From Tumidithrix helvetica (GTDB lineage: Bacteria; Cyanobacteriota; Cyanobacteriia; Pseudanabaenales; Pseudanabaenaceae): 64,000 bases of DNA. Positions 1 through 8,006 of this stretch are shown here, piece by piece. A model generated the notes under the pieces. That model did not search any database. It was not told the origin of the DNA and worked only from the letters and a program-made list of their open reading frames with translations. Position numbers and translations under genes: made by a program. Position 1 is the stretch's first letter. Every line of letters starts with the position of its first letter. Location of the stretch: assembly GCF_965232925.1 (NCBI RefSeq), contig NZ_CBDDRA010000013.1, forward strand, positions 95,096-159,095, written 5' to 3'.

Positions 1-1061
1 GTACCAAAGATGCGAGAAGAGGTACCACCATCTGAGTCCGCTGAGCCAGCACTACCCGCAAAGGCTTTATCTAACTCATCGATAAACAGAATCATGGGCG
101 AGATTGATTCGGCAACCTTGAGCGCACTGCGCAAGTTAGCTTCTGAGCGTCCTACCGTAGAGCCGTCATAGACTCGACCCATATCGAGGCGGACTAGTGG
201 TAAAGACCAAAGTCTCGCAGTTGTCTTGGCAATGAGAGACTTGCCACAGCCTGGCACGCCCAAAATCAACATACCTTTCGGTTGTGGCAAACCATATTCT
301 CTGGCTCTTTGGCTAAATGCATTAGAACGCTGACGCAACCAATGCTTCAACTCTTCTAGTCCACCTACGGCAGAAATACCTTCATCTTCTTCGATGTATT
401 CTAAAATGCCATTTCGTCGAATGAGCTGTTGCTTTTCTGAGAGTACGATGCCAACTTCTTCTTCGGTGAGGCGACCTGTTGTGACCTGTGCCTTACGATA
501 AACCTTTTCTGCTTCGTCATGGGTCAACCCAAGGGTAGCACGTAGCAATTTTTCTTTGGTCTCGGGTGCTAGTTTTTTGATGCGAGACGCGCCAATTTGC
601 TGAGCCAAGACCTCTTCTAGTTCTTCGATCTTAGGAAGGGGGAAATCTAGGACGATAACTTCTTTTTCAAGCTCAATCGGAATGACCTGTACGGGAGACA
701 TCAAAATGATAGATTTTTGCGTGCCTTTAAAGTTGGCAATTACGTCACGCAAGCATCTAACAATAACTGGGTGATCGAAGAAAGGATGCAAATCCTTAAA
801 TACATAGATCGCAGGCTCTTTTTGATCGGAGCGAATAATCCACTTAAGGGCGGCTTCCGCAGACTCTGTGTTGTGCTGACTACCGCCACCCGCTTGCCCA
901 TATTCAACAATGCCGTGGGTGACCGTCCAAATAAAGATGCGTCTCGCCGGCTTGACCTGGGAAACTAAAGCGATCGCGCGTTCGGCTCTTTCTTCCTCAG
1001 GAGTATTGAGGTAGATCAAGGGGTATTGAGCTTGAATAAGGATACTAAGTTCTTCTTGCAT
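1..1061 (-). CDS. ycf46: AAA+ ATPase, Ycf46-like (C-terminus beyond window)
   Basis: The gene reads leftward from an ATG at 1061 and runs off the window at base 1, giving about 353 residues with no stop. I see a Walker A motif GVPGCGKS at residues 268-275 and a Walker B motif LFIDELDKAF about 50 residues later, with the AAA arrangement typical of the Ycf46 family. The first ~200 residues form the family's N-terminal part, which begins by reading 'LIYLNTPEE'. Ycf46 proteins are soluble ATPases of about 500 residues found in cyanobacteria and red algal plastids; a role in regulating photosynthesis or carbon uptake has been proposed, but the biochemical function is poorly known. Roughly the last third, including the sensor-2 region, is missing here only because the window ends. 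Family assignment is firm at the AAA level and likely at the Ycf46 level. Confidence 0.85.
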   Translation of the reverse strand, partial: MQEELSILIQAQYPLIYLNTPEEERAERAIALVSQVKPARRIFIWTVTHGIVEYGQAGGGSQHNTESAEAALKWIIRSDQKEPAIYVFKDLHPFFDHPVIVRCLRDVIANFKGTQKSIILMSPVQVIPIELEKEVIVLDFPLPKIEELEEVLAQQIGASRIKKLAPETKEKLLRATLGLTHDEAEKVYRKAQVTTGRLTEEEVGIVLSEKQQLIRRNGILEYIEEDEGISAVGGLEELKHWLRQRSNAFSQRAREYGLPQPKGMLILGVPGCGKSLIAKTTARLWSLPLVRLDMGRVYDGSTVGRSEANLRSALKVAESISPMILFIDELDKAFAGSAGSADSDGGTSSRIFG

Positions 1062-1251
1062 ATTCGTAAAGAGGATTAACCCTCTTGCCTCACCTTGATG
1101 TCTAAACTTTTTAAGCCTCAAACCTGAGCAAGAGCCTACGTTTGAATTTAACTTACTGGTGGATGAACTACTTAGTTATATAGTTAGCATTCATCTGTAG
1201 TTGTTTGAACCTATTCTTTGAATTTAATTTCGTTTGAAATTGTGTTTGAAC

Positions 1252-1569
1252 CTATTGACAAACGACAAGTTCTTCGTCTTGGCTATCGGCTTTATCAGCC
1301 TCAGTCTTGGTTGTACAGTTATGACTGCCACCAATGGCTAAAAGCTCACCGCTTCGTACTACAACCGCTTGGGAACATTCAGGGCAGTTATAGACTTGGT
1401 GCGTATGACCAATGCCCGAAGATTCCACAATCTCAGCATGGGATAAGTAGAAACCTATAGCTTTTTCAGCTAGATCGGACATAGGTTCTTGGTCGATCGC
1501 CGAACGAATTTTTAACTGTCTGTGTAAGTCTGCTGATAGATACAGAGTGACTTTTTGCTTGTCCTGCAT
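1252..1569 (-). CDS. small ribbon-helix-helix-like protein with C-x2-C zinc-ribbon-like tail
   Basis: A 105-residue protein. The N-terminal ~45 residues (VTLYLSADLHRQLKIRSAID followed by an amphipathic helix) look like a ribbon-helix-helix DNA-binding fold, as found in antitoxins and small repressors. The second half carries NCPECSQ and a later HNC, a possible metal-binding knuckle. It stands alone between the AAA gene and a secreted-protein pair; no toxin gene is adjacent. No clear Shine-Dalgarno sequence precedes the ATG. Similar proteins are, as I recall, conserved in cyanobacteria, which favours a real gene. DNA binding and metal binding are inference from motif appearance only. Confidence 0.65.
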   Translation of the reverse strand: MQDKQKVTLYLSADLHRQLKIRSAIDQEPMSDLAEKAIGFYLSHAEIVESSGIGHTHQVYNCPECSQAVVVRSGELLAIGGSHNCTTKTEADKADSQDEELVVCQ

Positions 1570-1866
1570 AATATTTGATTAGGTGGAATACCCGGGTATT
1601 GAAGCAATATACTTGCCTACCCATATGCTGTCAAGATACTTTGCTGGCTTGACGTCAATATCGTTACATTTATTTACACTGGAACAACTTAATTTAGAGA
1701 TTCGTCCTATGTGGCATGGGTGAACGTGATATGGATGTAATGATGAATACATCGCGACGACACTAGATCGATTCATCCAGACATGAATTTTGTATGGCAG
1801 GCAAAGCGCTAAAAATTAATTCAAGTGTTTTTACGTTACAGATCGAATTTAAAAAGACAGTATTAA

Positions 1867-2364
1867 ATGGAGATGACGGTCATGCAAGGGCAAAAGGGGG
1901 CTAGTTGGTTCGGTTTGATTGGATTGGTAGCAGCGATTTCTATGGCTGCGGCTCCTGTGAGTTTGGCGCAAAGCGAGTCGATCGCTCTGTCACACAACTT
2001 TAGACCCGACCCAATTAAACTAGGTGGCAGTACGGGTGGCAATGTGAGTTTAGCGAGTTTGGCTGGTATTGATGCGAACTGTCGAGGCTTTGCACAGACG
2101 CAGCCCAATCATGTGATTACGCTAAATGAAAGCTTTCCGTTACTAGATTTTTTGGTATATACAGGTGGCATCAATAACGATCCTACAATGTTGATCAAAG
2201 GACCTGGAGGCATTGTGGTTTGTGCGGATGATGAATCCCAAGGACGTAATCCTCAAATCTCAAGACGGCTCCTCCCAGGAACTTATCAGGTTTGGGTGGG
2301 TTCTAAAGATGCCAATCAATCCTTTCGATATACCCTTTCGTTGAGTGAAATTCGCCAAAGATGA
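1867..2364 (+). CDS. secreted protein of unknown function, paralogue 1 of a tandem pair
   Basis: A 165-residue protein with a hydrophobic signal segment (about residues 16-35, ending in SLAQS), so probably exported. The mature part is rich in Gly and beta-forming residues and ends in LLPGTYQVWVGSKDANQSFRY, reminiscent of pre-peptidase C-terminal (PPC-like) beta-sandwich domains. One conserved Cys (DANCRG) and a second (VVCADD) could form a disulfide. Its stop overlaps the start of the next gene as ATGA (2361-2364), implying translational coupling. The next gene encodes a paralogue: both share FxPDP, SLxSLAG, CxG, KGP and GTYxxWVGS. ATG at 1867 or 1873 may be used. Function unknown. Confidence 0.8.
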   Translation: MEMTVMQGQKGASWFGLIGLVAAISMAAAPVSLAQSESIALSHNFRPDPIKLGGSTGGNVSLASLAGIDANCRGFAQTQPNHVITLNESFPLLDFLVYTGGINNDPTMLIKGPGGIVVCADDESQGRNPQISRRLLPGTYQVWVGSKDANQSFRYTLSLSEIRQR

Positions 2365-2855
2365 AGTCAAAGATGAAATGGATGCGATCGCCTAGACAGC
2401 TTTTTATCTCAGTGGGTCTCTTACTTGGGTTAGTCTTGCCTAATTCCTTGCTTTGGACGCCGCTAGCCAATAGCCAGGAGGCAATGAAGCCCCTTTCCCC
2501 CAGATTTAGTCCCGACCCACAGGTGTATATCGGTACAACCAGTGGCTCAACTTCTCTACAATCTCTTGCGGGTTTAACACAGGTGAATGGGTCATGCCAA
2601 GGTTTGGCAAGTCAAACGGCAAATTATATATTTGTTGCCGAAAAACCCTTTAGTTTCCTGAGTTTAAAAGTAATTGCCATTGCCAATGGCAAAGCTACTT
2701 TGCTGGTTAAAGGTCCCGATGGCATCTATTGCCGCAACAGTTCTAAGCCTTCCCTTGAGGGCACATGGGCATCAGGAACATATGAAATTTGGGTAGGCTC
2801 CGAAACAGGGGAGTCGATTCCTTTTCGACTATCGATCAGCGAGACAAGTCAGTAA
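2361..2855 (+). CDS. secreted protein of unknown function, paralogue 2 of a tandem pair
   Basis: A 164-residue protein with an N-terminal signal segment (hydrophobic residues about 13-30, LFISVGLLLGLVLPNSLLW). The mature part repeats the plan of the preceding gene: FSPDPQVYIGTTSGSTSLQS, LAGLTQVNGSCQG, a LLVKGPDGIYC strand and a closing GTYEIWVGSE. The acidic DDES patch after the second Cys in paralogue 1 is replaced by RNSSK here, so the copies have diverged. It overlaps the upstream gene by 4 bases (ATGA) and is followed by a strong hairpin terminator at 2868-2906, so the pair is probably one transcript. Function unknown. Confidence 0.8.
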   Translation: MKSKMKWMRSPRQLFISVGLLLGLVLPNSLLWTPLANSQEAMKPLSPRFSPDPQVYIGTTSGSTSLQSLAGLTQVNGSCQGLASQTANYIFVAEKPFSFLSLKVIAIANGKATLLVKGPDGIYCRNSSKPSLEGTWASGTYEIWVGSETGESIPFRLSISETSQ

Positions 2856-2867
2856 TCAAACTACAAA

Positions 2868-2906
2868 AGAAAGCCGCAGAGAAACCTAGTTTCTCTGCGG
2901 CTTTCT
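2868..2906. terminator. bidirectional hairpin terminator between the secreted pair and gltX
   Basis: A perfect 17-bp inverted repeat (arms 2868-2884 and 2890-2906, five-base loop CCTAG). Its GC-rich core is flanked by A-rich sequence on the left and T-rich sequence inside the arms. It lies between converging genes ending at 2855 and 2919, so it can stop transcription from both sides. Confidence 0.85.
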
Positions 2907-2918
2907 GCTAGATGAAAT

Positions 2919-4352
2919 TTAGATCCCTAGACTGTGTTGCAATCGAGGTAGGGCAAGGTTTCTTTGGTGCAGCAGTAGGAAAGATGGCACTAAATCTGGT
3001 CCATGAATATCCCCTGTTAATGCTGCCCGTAGAGGCTTCATCACCATGCCTTTTTTGATGCCTTGCGCTTTGGTCACTGTTTGAATCAGCGCCCCAGCAC
3101 TCTCAGCCGTTAGCTCAGGAGTTTGATTTAAGGCTTCGAGCAATCCAGATAGGATGGGTTTTACGGTTTCTGGGCTTAACACCGCGATCGCTTCATCGGT
3201 GTAGTTGGGGGTATCCACAAACAAATAGCGAGCCATCTCCACGGCATCGGCAAGCAGGGTGAGGCTAGGTGCAATTAGTTTCACTACTTCTAGCAGCCAA
3301 GCGCGATCTAAATCGCAATTAAAGCCTGCTTTTTGCCAAAAGGGCATCAAGCGATCGCATAGATCTTCTGCGGTCATACTGTGCAGGTACTGACTGTTGA
3401 GCCAGTTGAGTTTATCCCAGTCAAATCTCGCACCAGCTTTGTTGACGCGGTTAAAATCAAACACCTGAGCGACATCTTCGAGTTTAAAGATCTCATTACC
3501 ATCTGGTGGCGACCACCCCAACAGCACCATATAGTTGTTAAAGGCTTCGGGCACATAGCCCATGGCTTGAAACTCTGCCACGGATGTAGCCCCATCCCGT
3601 TTTGAGATCTTGGCACCTTGAGCATTGAGGATGAGCGGTGTATGACCAAACTCAGGGGGAATTGCGCCTAAAGCTTCGTAAATCAAAATTTGCTTTGCCG
3701 TGTTGGCAATGTGATCTTCGCCCCGAATCACATGGGTGATTTCCATGTCGATATCGTCAATCACAACCGCAAAGTTATAAAGGGGCAAAGCAATATTGCC
3801 TTGCTCGTCTACCCTAGCAATCACCATATCGCCGCCGAGGTCGCGGGTATTCCAGGTAACCTCACCTCGTACCATGTCAAACCATGACACCTCAAGCGGC
3901 TCCTCAATTTTGAACCGAATTACAGGCTTGCGCCCCTCAGCCTCAAAGGCTTGACGTTGCTGTTTGGTCAAATTGCGGTGGCGATTGTCATAACGGGGGG
4001 CTTGTTTTTTTGCCTTTTGATCTTCCCGCATCTGCTCTAGCTCTGCCTCGGTGCAATAGCAACGATAGGCAAGATCTTGATCTAGCAAGATATGAACAGC
4101 CGCAATGTATTGCTCTAGGCGTTTGGTTTGAAAAAATGGCCCTTTATCGTAATCAATCTTTAGCCAGGCAAGCCCATCGAGAATATTTTGGGTGTATTCA
4201 TCTTTAGAGCGTTCTTGGTCAGTATCCTCAATGCGAAGGAGAAATTCCCCCTTATGTCGGCGGGCATACAGCCAATTAAATAAAGCAGTCCTTGCTGTGC
4301 CAATATGCAGGTTGCCAGTGGGACTAGGAGCGATACGAACACGAACGGTCAT
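2919..4352 (-). CDS. gltX: glutamyl-tRNA synthetase
   Basis: Class I aminoacyl-tRNA synthetase of 477 residues, the usual bacterial length. It charges tRNA-Glu with glutamate; in cyanobacteria this enzyme also normally glutamylates tRNA-Gln for the amidotransferase route, and Glu-tRNA feeds tetrapyrrole synthesis. The HIGH-type signature is HIGT at residues 16-19 after the start TVRVRIAPSPTGNL, and the KMSKS-type loop is AKISKRDGA in the middle of the protein. The C-terminal helical anticodon-binding region is intact. It stands alone between a terminator at its 3' end and a repeat-containing spacer at its 5' end. Confidence 0.97.
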   Translation of the reverse strand: MTVRVRIAPSPTGNLHIGTARTALFNWLYARRHKGEFLLRIEDTDQERSKDEYTQNILDGLAWLKIDYDKGPFFQTKRLEQYIAAVHILLDQDLAYRCYCTEAELEQMREDQKAKKQAPRYDNRHRNLTKQQRQAFEAEGRKPVIRFKIEEPLEVSWFDMVRGEVTWNTRDLGGDMVIARVDEQGNIALPLYNFAVVIDDIDMEITHVIRGEDHIANTAKQILIYEALGAIPPEFGHTPLILNAQGAKISKRDGATSVAEFQAMGYVPEAFNNYMVLLGWSPPDGNEIFKLEDVAQVFDFNRVNKAGARFDWDKLNWLNSQYLHSMTAEDLCDRLMPFWQKAGFNCDLDRAWLLEVVKLIAPSLTLLADAVEMARYLFVDTPNYTDEAIAVLSPETVKPILSGLLEALNQTPELTAESAGALIQTVTKAQGIKKGMVMKPLRAALTGDIHGPDLVPSFLLLHQRNLALPRLQHSLGI

Positions 4353-4370
4353 TGTTTAGTCAGGGATTCA

Positions 4371-4391
4371 GTTATCAGTTATCAGTTGCCA
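4371..4391. repeat. short heptanucleotide repeat (GTTATCA, 2-3 copies)
   Basis: Two perfect and one degenerate copy of GTTATCA just upstream of gltX. The same heptamer, on the other strand, occurs three times at 35554-35574 before rplL. Such short tandem repeats are common in cyanobacterial intergenic DNA. Confidence 0.7.
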
Positions 4392-4488
4392 GCGATTCAA
4401 TTCGTTAAATTCAATTAGTTAATTCAGTTGTCAGGAGTTCGTAGTTAACGTAACGGCGTTGTAACGGGAACGATAGACAGCAAATTAG

Positions 4489-4929
4489 TTAACTAAAATC
4501 TCGTAGCATTTTTCGCAATTCGAGATTGTGCATTTCTTCTTGCCCAATCATAGTGCGCGCAAACTCTTCTAAATAGACGCTACGGTCTTTAACAATCTCT
4601 AGCAAAGACTTGTACAGCTTAACAGCATTTCTCTCATGATAGAGACTCTCCGCCAAAATATCCTTGACTGTATGGTTATTGGTTTCCTCGATGGGGGAGA
4701 TTCGGAGGCTGGGATGCCCCTCTAAGCCTGTGAGGATTTCCCCCACTTGTTGGGCATGGAGCAGTGATTCGTTGGCTTGTGTTTTCAAAAACTGGACGAT
4801 TGGTATGCGGTTAGGGCCTGTAACCATCAATGCATAGTGGGTATAACGCACTACCCCTGCTAATTCAAACTCAAGAATCGAGTTTAACTTTTCAATTGTG
4901 GCTTCCAAGTCAAGTTCTTTCATGCCCAA
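4489..4929 (-). CDS. ferritin-like diiron protein, bacterioferritin type
   Basis: A 146-residue, mostly helical protein of the ferritin-like superfamily. The four-helix carboxylate pattern is visible: E in ILEFELAGVVRYTHYALM, the EsllHAQQ motif in helix 2, ESLYHERNAV in helix 3, and IGQEEMHNLELRK in helix 4. These are the E and ExxH ligand positions of a diiron centre. Proteins of this type store iron or oxidise Fe(II) and are often annotated as bacterioferritin. A haem-ligand Met cannot be assigned with confidence. The gene is monocistronic, between gltX and a small divergent gene. Length is slightly short of classical bacterioferritin (about 155-160). Confidence 0.85.
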   Translation of the reverse strand: MGMKELDLEATIEKLNSILEFELAGVVRYTHYALMVTGPNRIPIVQFLKTQANESLLHAQQVGEILTGLEGHPSLRISPIEETNNHTVKDILAESLYHERNAVKLYKSLLEIVKDRSVYLEEFARTMIGQEEMHNLELRKMLRDFS

Positions 4930-5135
4930 GTTATCGTGTTAGTAAAGTACCGAGATTTACCTACTATCTTATCGCAACCTACGCAGGAATTGAGCCTCAG
5001 CCGTTTTTGAGTCTAGAGATTGGTATTATAGTGTAAAGGTATGGTGTTACCTAAAACGACTTAGATAACTGCCTATGACTTCGTTTGGGTTTAGTTTGAG
5101 TCGCGATCGCATAGGAGAATAAGGAGAAAACGAAA

Positions 5136-5348
5136 ATGTCAGAGATTGAGCCAAATCAGGTAAATGTTCCTGCTGAGCCTGCCAAAATTACGCTATGGGG
5201 AGAAATTGTCAAAGGCTGGCAGTGGGTTGTTTTTTCTTGGAAAACCTTGAGTCGTTTGGGTGGTTTTAAAGAAATTGTGCAAGCGCTTTTTTCGGCTTTG
5301 GTTTTATTAATTCGACGCGGGTTATCTCAGTCGCAAACCAACCGATAA
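5136..5348 (+). CDS. small conserved hypothetical protein
   Basis: A 70-residue protein with a good ribosome binding site (AAGGAG nine bases before the ATG). After a polar N-terminus it carries a helical stretch (residues about 24-40) and a hydrophobic segment, ALFSALVLLI (about 51-60), ending in basic residues. It may be a membrane-associated peptide. It is followed by a clear terminator at 5413-5441, which supports a real short transcript. I do not recognise the family and assign no function. Confidence 0.65.
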   Translation: MSEIEPNQVNVPAEPAKITLWGEIVKGWQWVVFSWKTLSRLGGFKEIVQALFSALVLLIRRGLSQSQTNR

Positions 5349-5412
5349 ACGTAAGCTTTGCTCAGCTTAAGTCGAACAATATTTATGTAATTAATAATTT
5401 CGTCAAAGCCCT

Positions 5413-5441
5413 GCTCTGTATTACACAGAGCCATTTTTTTT
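5413..5441 (+). terminator. intrinsic terminator after the small protein
   Basis: A seven-base stem GCTCTGT/ACAGAGC (5413-5419 and 5425-5431) with loop ATTAC, followed by CCA and a run of eight T (5434-5441). Orientation fits the + strand gene ending at 5348. Confidence 0.8.
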
Positions 5442-5619
5442 GCATCAATCTACTGATTAACTCACACCAATATTTAGTAGGGTTTACCAAGATAGATGGC
5501 TTTGAAGCGATGCGCTAATGGGTAACTACATAAAAATTTAAAGGCAGTATTTTACTATATCAGTGTTACCATTGCCAGATATATAACTAAAGAAAAAGTC
5601 AAAAGTAGAAGAGCAAATA

Positions 5620-7758
5620 ATGACCGCAGTAGAGAAGACAATTTCTTTCTATGGCAGAGAGATCAAACTAAGAATAGGCTTATTAGCACCCCAAGCAGGT
5701 GGGTCAGTGTTAATGCAATGTGGTGAGACGGCTGTACTGATTACGGCTACAAGAGGGCCGGGCCGCGAAGGGATCGATTTTTTACCCTTACTTGTGGACT
5801 ACGAAGAACGTTTGTATGCAGCAGGTCGCATTCCAGGTGGCTTTTTGCGGCGTGAAGGTCGTCCCCCTGAAAAGGCGATTTTGACTTGTCGGTTGATCGA
5901 TCGCCCCTTACGTCCTTTGTTTCCTGGTTGGCTGCGCGATGATATTCAGGTAATTGCCACCACGATGGCGTTAGATGAAAAAGTTCCCCCCGATGTGTTG
6001 TGCGTGACGGGAGCCTCGATCGCAGTACAGTTGGCAGGATTACCCTTTAATGGACCGATGGCAGGCGTGCGCGTTGGTTTGGTGGGTGATGAATTTATCA
6101 TTAATCCCACTTATGCTGAGATTGAAGCAGGCGATCTCGATTTGGTCGTAGCTGGAACTCCCGAAGGCATCATCATGGTAGAAGCAGGCGCAAAGCAATT
6201 GCCTGAAAAAGACATGATCGAAGCGATCGAGTTTGGCTATGAGGCCGTTCAAGAGCTAATTCTTGCCCAAAAGAATTTAATGGCAGAGCTAGGAATTTCC
6301 CCTGCGGATGTCACCCCACCCGTGGTTGATACGTCTTTGCACGAATTTATCACCGCAAAGTCTGGCGACCAAATCAAACAAGTGGTTGCTAGCTTAGAAA
6401 AAGATCGCAAGGTGCGAGATGCTGCTTTAGATGCGATCAAAGCCGAGCTAGCTGAAGCGATCGCCGCATTGCCTGAGGAAGATCCAATTAAGGTGGCAGC
6501 AACAGATAAAGTTGTGAGTGCAACCTTTAAAGATCTCACTAAAAAGCTGATGCGCCGTCAGGTGATTGAAGATAGCGTCCGCATTGATGGTCGTAAGCTT
6601 GATGAAGTTCGCCCCGTCTCTGCTGAAGTTTCGCTTTTGCCTCGCGTGCATGGTAGTGGTTTATTTAATCGCGGCTTGACTCAGGTACTATCGATCGCGA
6701 CATTAGGCACGCCTTCAGATGCCCAAGAGTTAGACGATCTGCACCCCGACGAGAAAAAGCGCTATCTGCATCACTACAATATGCCTCCCTATTCTGTGGG
6801 AGAGGTCAAACCCATGAGATCGCCCGGTCGTAGAGAAGTCGGACATGGTGCTTTAGCCGAAAGAGCGATCGAGCCAGTACTTCCTTCTTCTAGTGAGTTT
6901 CCCTACGTTTTGCGCGTAGTTTCGGAAGTTCTATCCTCCAATGGTTCCACCTCCATGGGTTCTGTCTGTGCCTCGACCTTAGCGTTGATGGATGCAGGTG
7001 TACCGATTACGAAGCCCGTAAGCGGTGTAGCTATGGGGCTAATCCAAGAAGGCGATCAAGTGCGCGTGCTTACAGACATTCAAGGGATCGAAGATTTCTT
7101 GGGTGACATGGACTTTAAGGTTGCAGGCACTGATGCAGGTATCACGGCGCTGCAAATGGATATGAAGATTACAGGGATTGCGATGGATACCATTCGCGAT
7201 GCGATTAACCAGGCCAAAGCGGGTCGTGCCCATATTTTAGGCAAGATGTTGGAAGTGCTACCGAAGTCTAAAACGGAGCTATCTCCCTATGCACCTCGCC
7301 TACTCACGATCAGCATCAATCCCGATCAAATTGGTTTGGTGATTGGACCCGGTGGTAGAAATATCAAAGGGATTACCGAAGAAACTGGAGCCAAAATTGA
7401 TATTGAAGATGATGGTACGGTGACGATCTCCTCTAATGATGGCGAAGGTGCAAAACGGGCACGGCAAATCATTGAGGGCATGACCCGCCGCGTCAGTACA
7501 GGTGACGTCTATTTAGGCAAGGTTTCGCGGATCATTCCGATTGGTGCCTTTGTGGAATTCCTCCCAGGAAAAGAAGGAATGGTGCATATCTCTCAACTTG
7601 CCGAAGGTCGTGTCGGTAAGGTTGAAGACGAAGTTGCCGTTGGCGATGAAGTGATTATCAAAATTCGCGAGATCGATCAGCGCGGACGCTATAACCTCAC
7701 ACGTCTAGGTATTCATCCTGATGAAGCGGCGGCAGCGCGGGCTTCTGCTGGATCCTAA
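5620..7758 (+). CDS. pnp: polyribonucleotide nucleotidyltransferase (PNPase)
   Basis: A 712-residue PNPase of normal length. It degrades RNA from the 3' end phosphorolytically and adds 3' tails; in cyanobacteria it is the main tailing enzyme. Two RNase PH domains are visible: the first starts near residue 10, the second at DGRKLDEVRPVS after the helical linker. The active-site segment GIEDFLGDMDFKVAGT is intact. A KH domain follows with LVIGPGGRNIKGI, then an S1 domain (GKVSRIIPIGAFVEFLPG and RGRYNLTRLG) to the end. Start is the ATG at 5620. A terminator follows at 7836-7861. Confidence 0.98.
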   Translation: MTAVEKTISFYGREIKLRIGLLAPQAGGSVLMQCGETAVLITATRGPGREGIDFLPLLVDYEERLYAAGRIPGGFLRREGRPPEKAILTCRLIDRPLRPLFPGWLRDDIQVIATTMALDEKVPPDVLCVTGASIAVQLAGLPFNGPMAGVRVGLVGDEFIINPTYAEIEAGDLDLVVAGTPEGIIMVEAGAKQLPEKDMIEAIEFGYEAVQELILAQKNLMAELGISPADVTPPVVDTSLHEFITAKSGDQIKQVVASLEKDRKVRDAALDAIKAELAEAIAALPEEDPIKVAATDKVVSATFKDLTKKLMRRQVIEDSVRIDGRKLDEVRPVSAEVSLLPRVHGSGLFNRGLTQVLSIATLGTPSDAQELDDLHPDEKKRYLHHYNMPPYSVGEVKPMRSPGRREVGHGALAERAIEPVLPSSSEFPYVLRVVSEVLSSNGSTSMGSVCASTLALMDAGVPITKPVSGVAMGLIQEGDQVRVLTDIQGIEDFLGDMDFKVAGTDAGITALQMDMKITGIAMDTIRDAINQAKAGRAHILGKMLEVLPKSKTELSPYAPRLLTISINPDQIGLVIGPGGRNIKGITEETGAKIDIEDDGTVTISSNDGEGAKRARQIIEGMTRRVSTGDVYLGKVSRIIPIGAFVEFLPGKEGMVHISQLAEGRVGKVEDEVAVGDEVIIKIREIDQRGRYNLTRLGIHPDEAAAARASAGS

Positions 7759-7835
7759 ATCTGCTATGTGAAGGCGATCGCTCGCCCTCACATAAATCCA
7801 TCATGACTGATGGAATGTAAATTCAATAATCCACA

Positions 7836-7870
7836 AAACCAGGTCTTCAAACATCTGGTTTTTGTTTTGT
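7836..7870 (+). terminator. intrinsic terminator after pnp
   Basis: Stem AAACCAG/CTGGTTT (7836-7842 and 7855-7861) with a 12-base loop, followed by the T-rich run TTGTTTTGTTTG. It lies about 80 bases beyond the pnp stop and reads in the same direction. Confidence 0.75.
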
Positions 7871-8006
7871 TTGCGATCTATTTTGATGCTCTTGGTATCG
7901 AGAGATCCAATGGGATAAAGGATGATAGGGTTAAGAAAGAGATCGGTAAACGATCGCTTTTAGCCTATCTCGTCCCTAATAATGCCCCTTACCTAACTTT
8001 ATCTGC

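Noticed and set aside
1579..1776. Leftward open frame of 65 codons
   Set aside because: Low-quality composition and no ribosome site; probably chance.
4371..4391. Short repeats as a CRISPR array
   Set aside because: Units of 7 bases without spacers of regular length; no cas genes seen anywhere.
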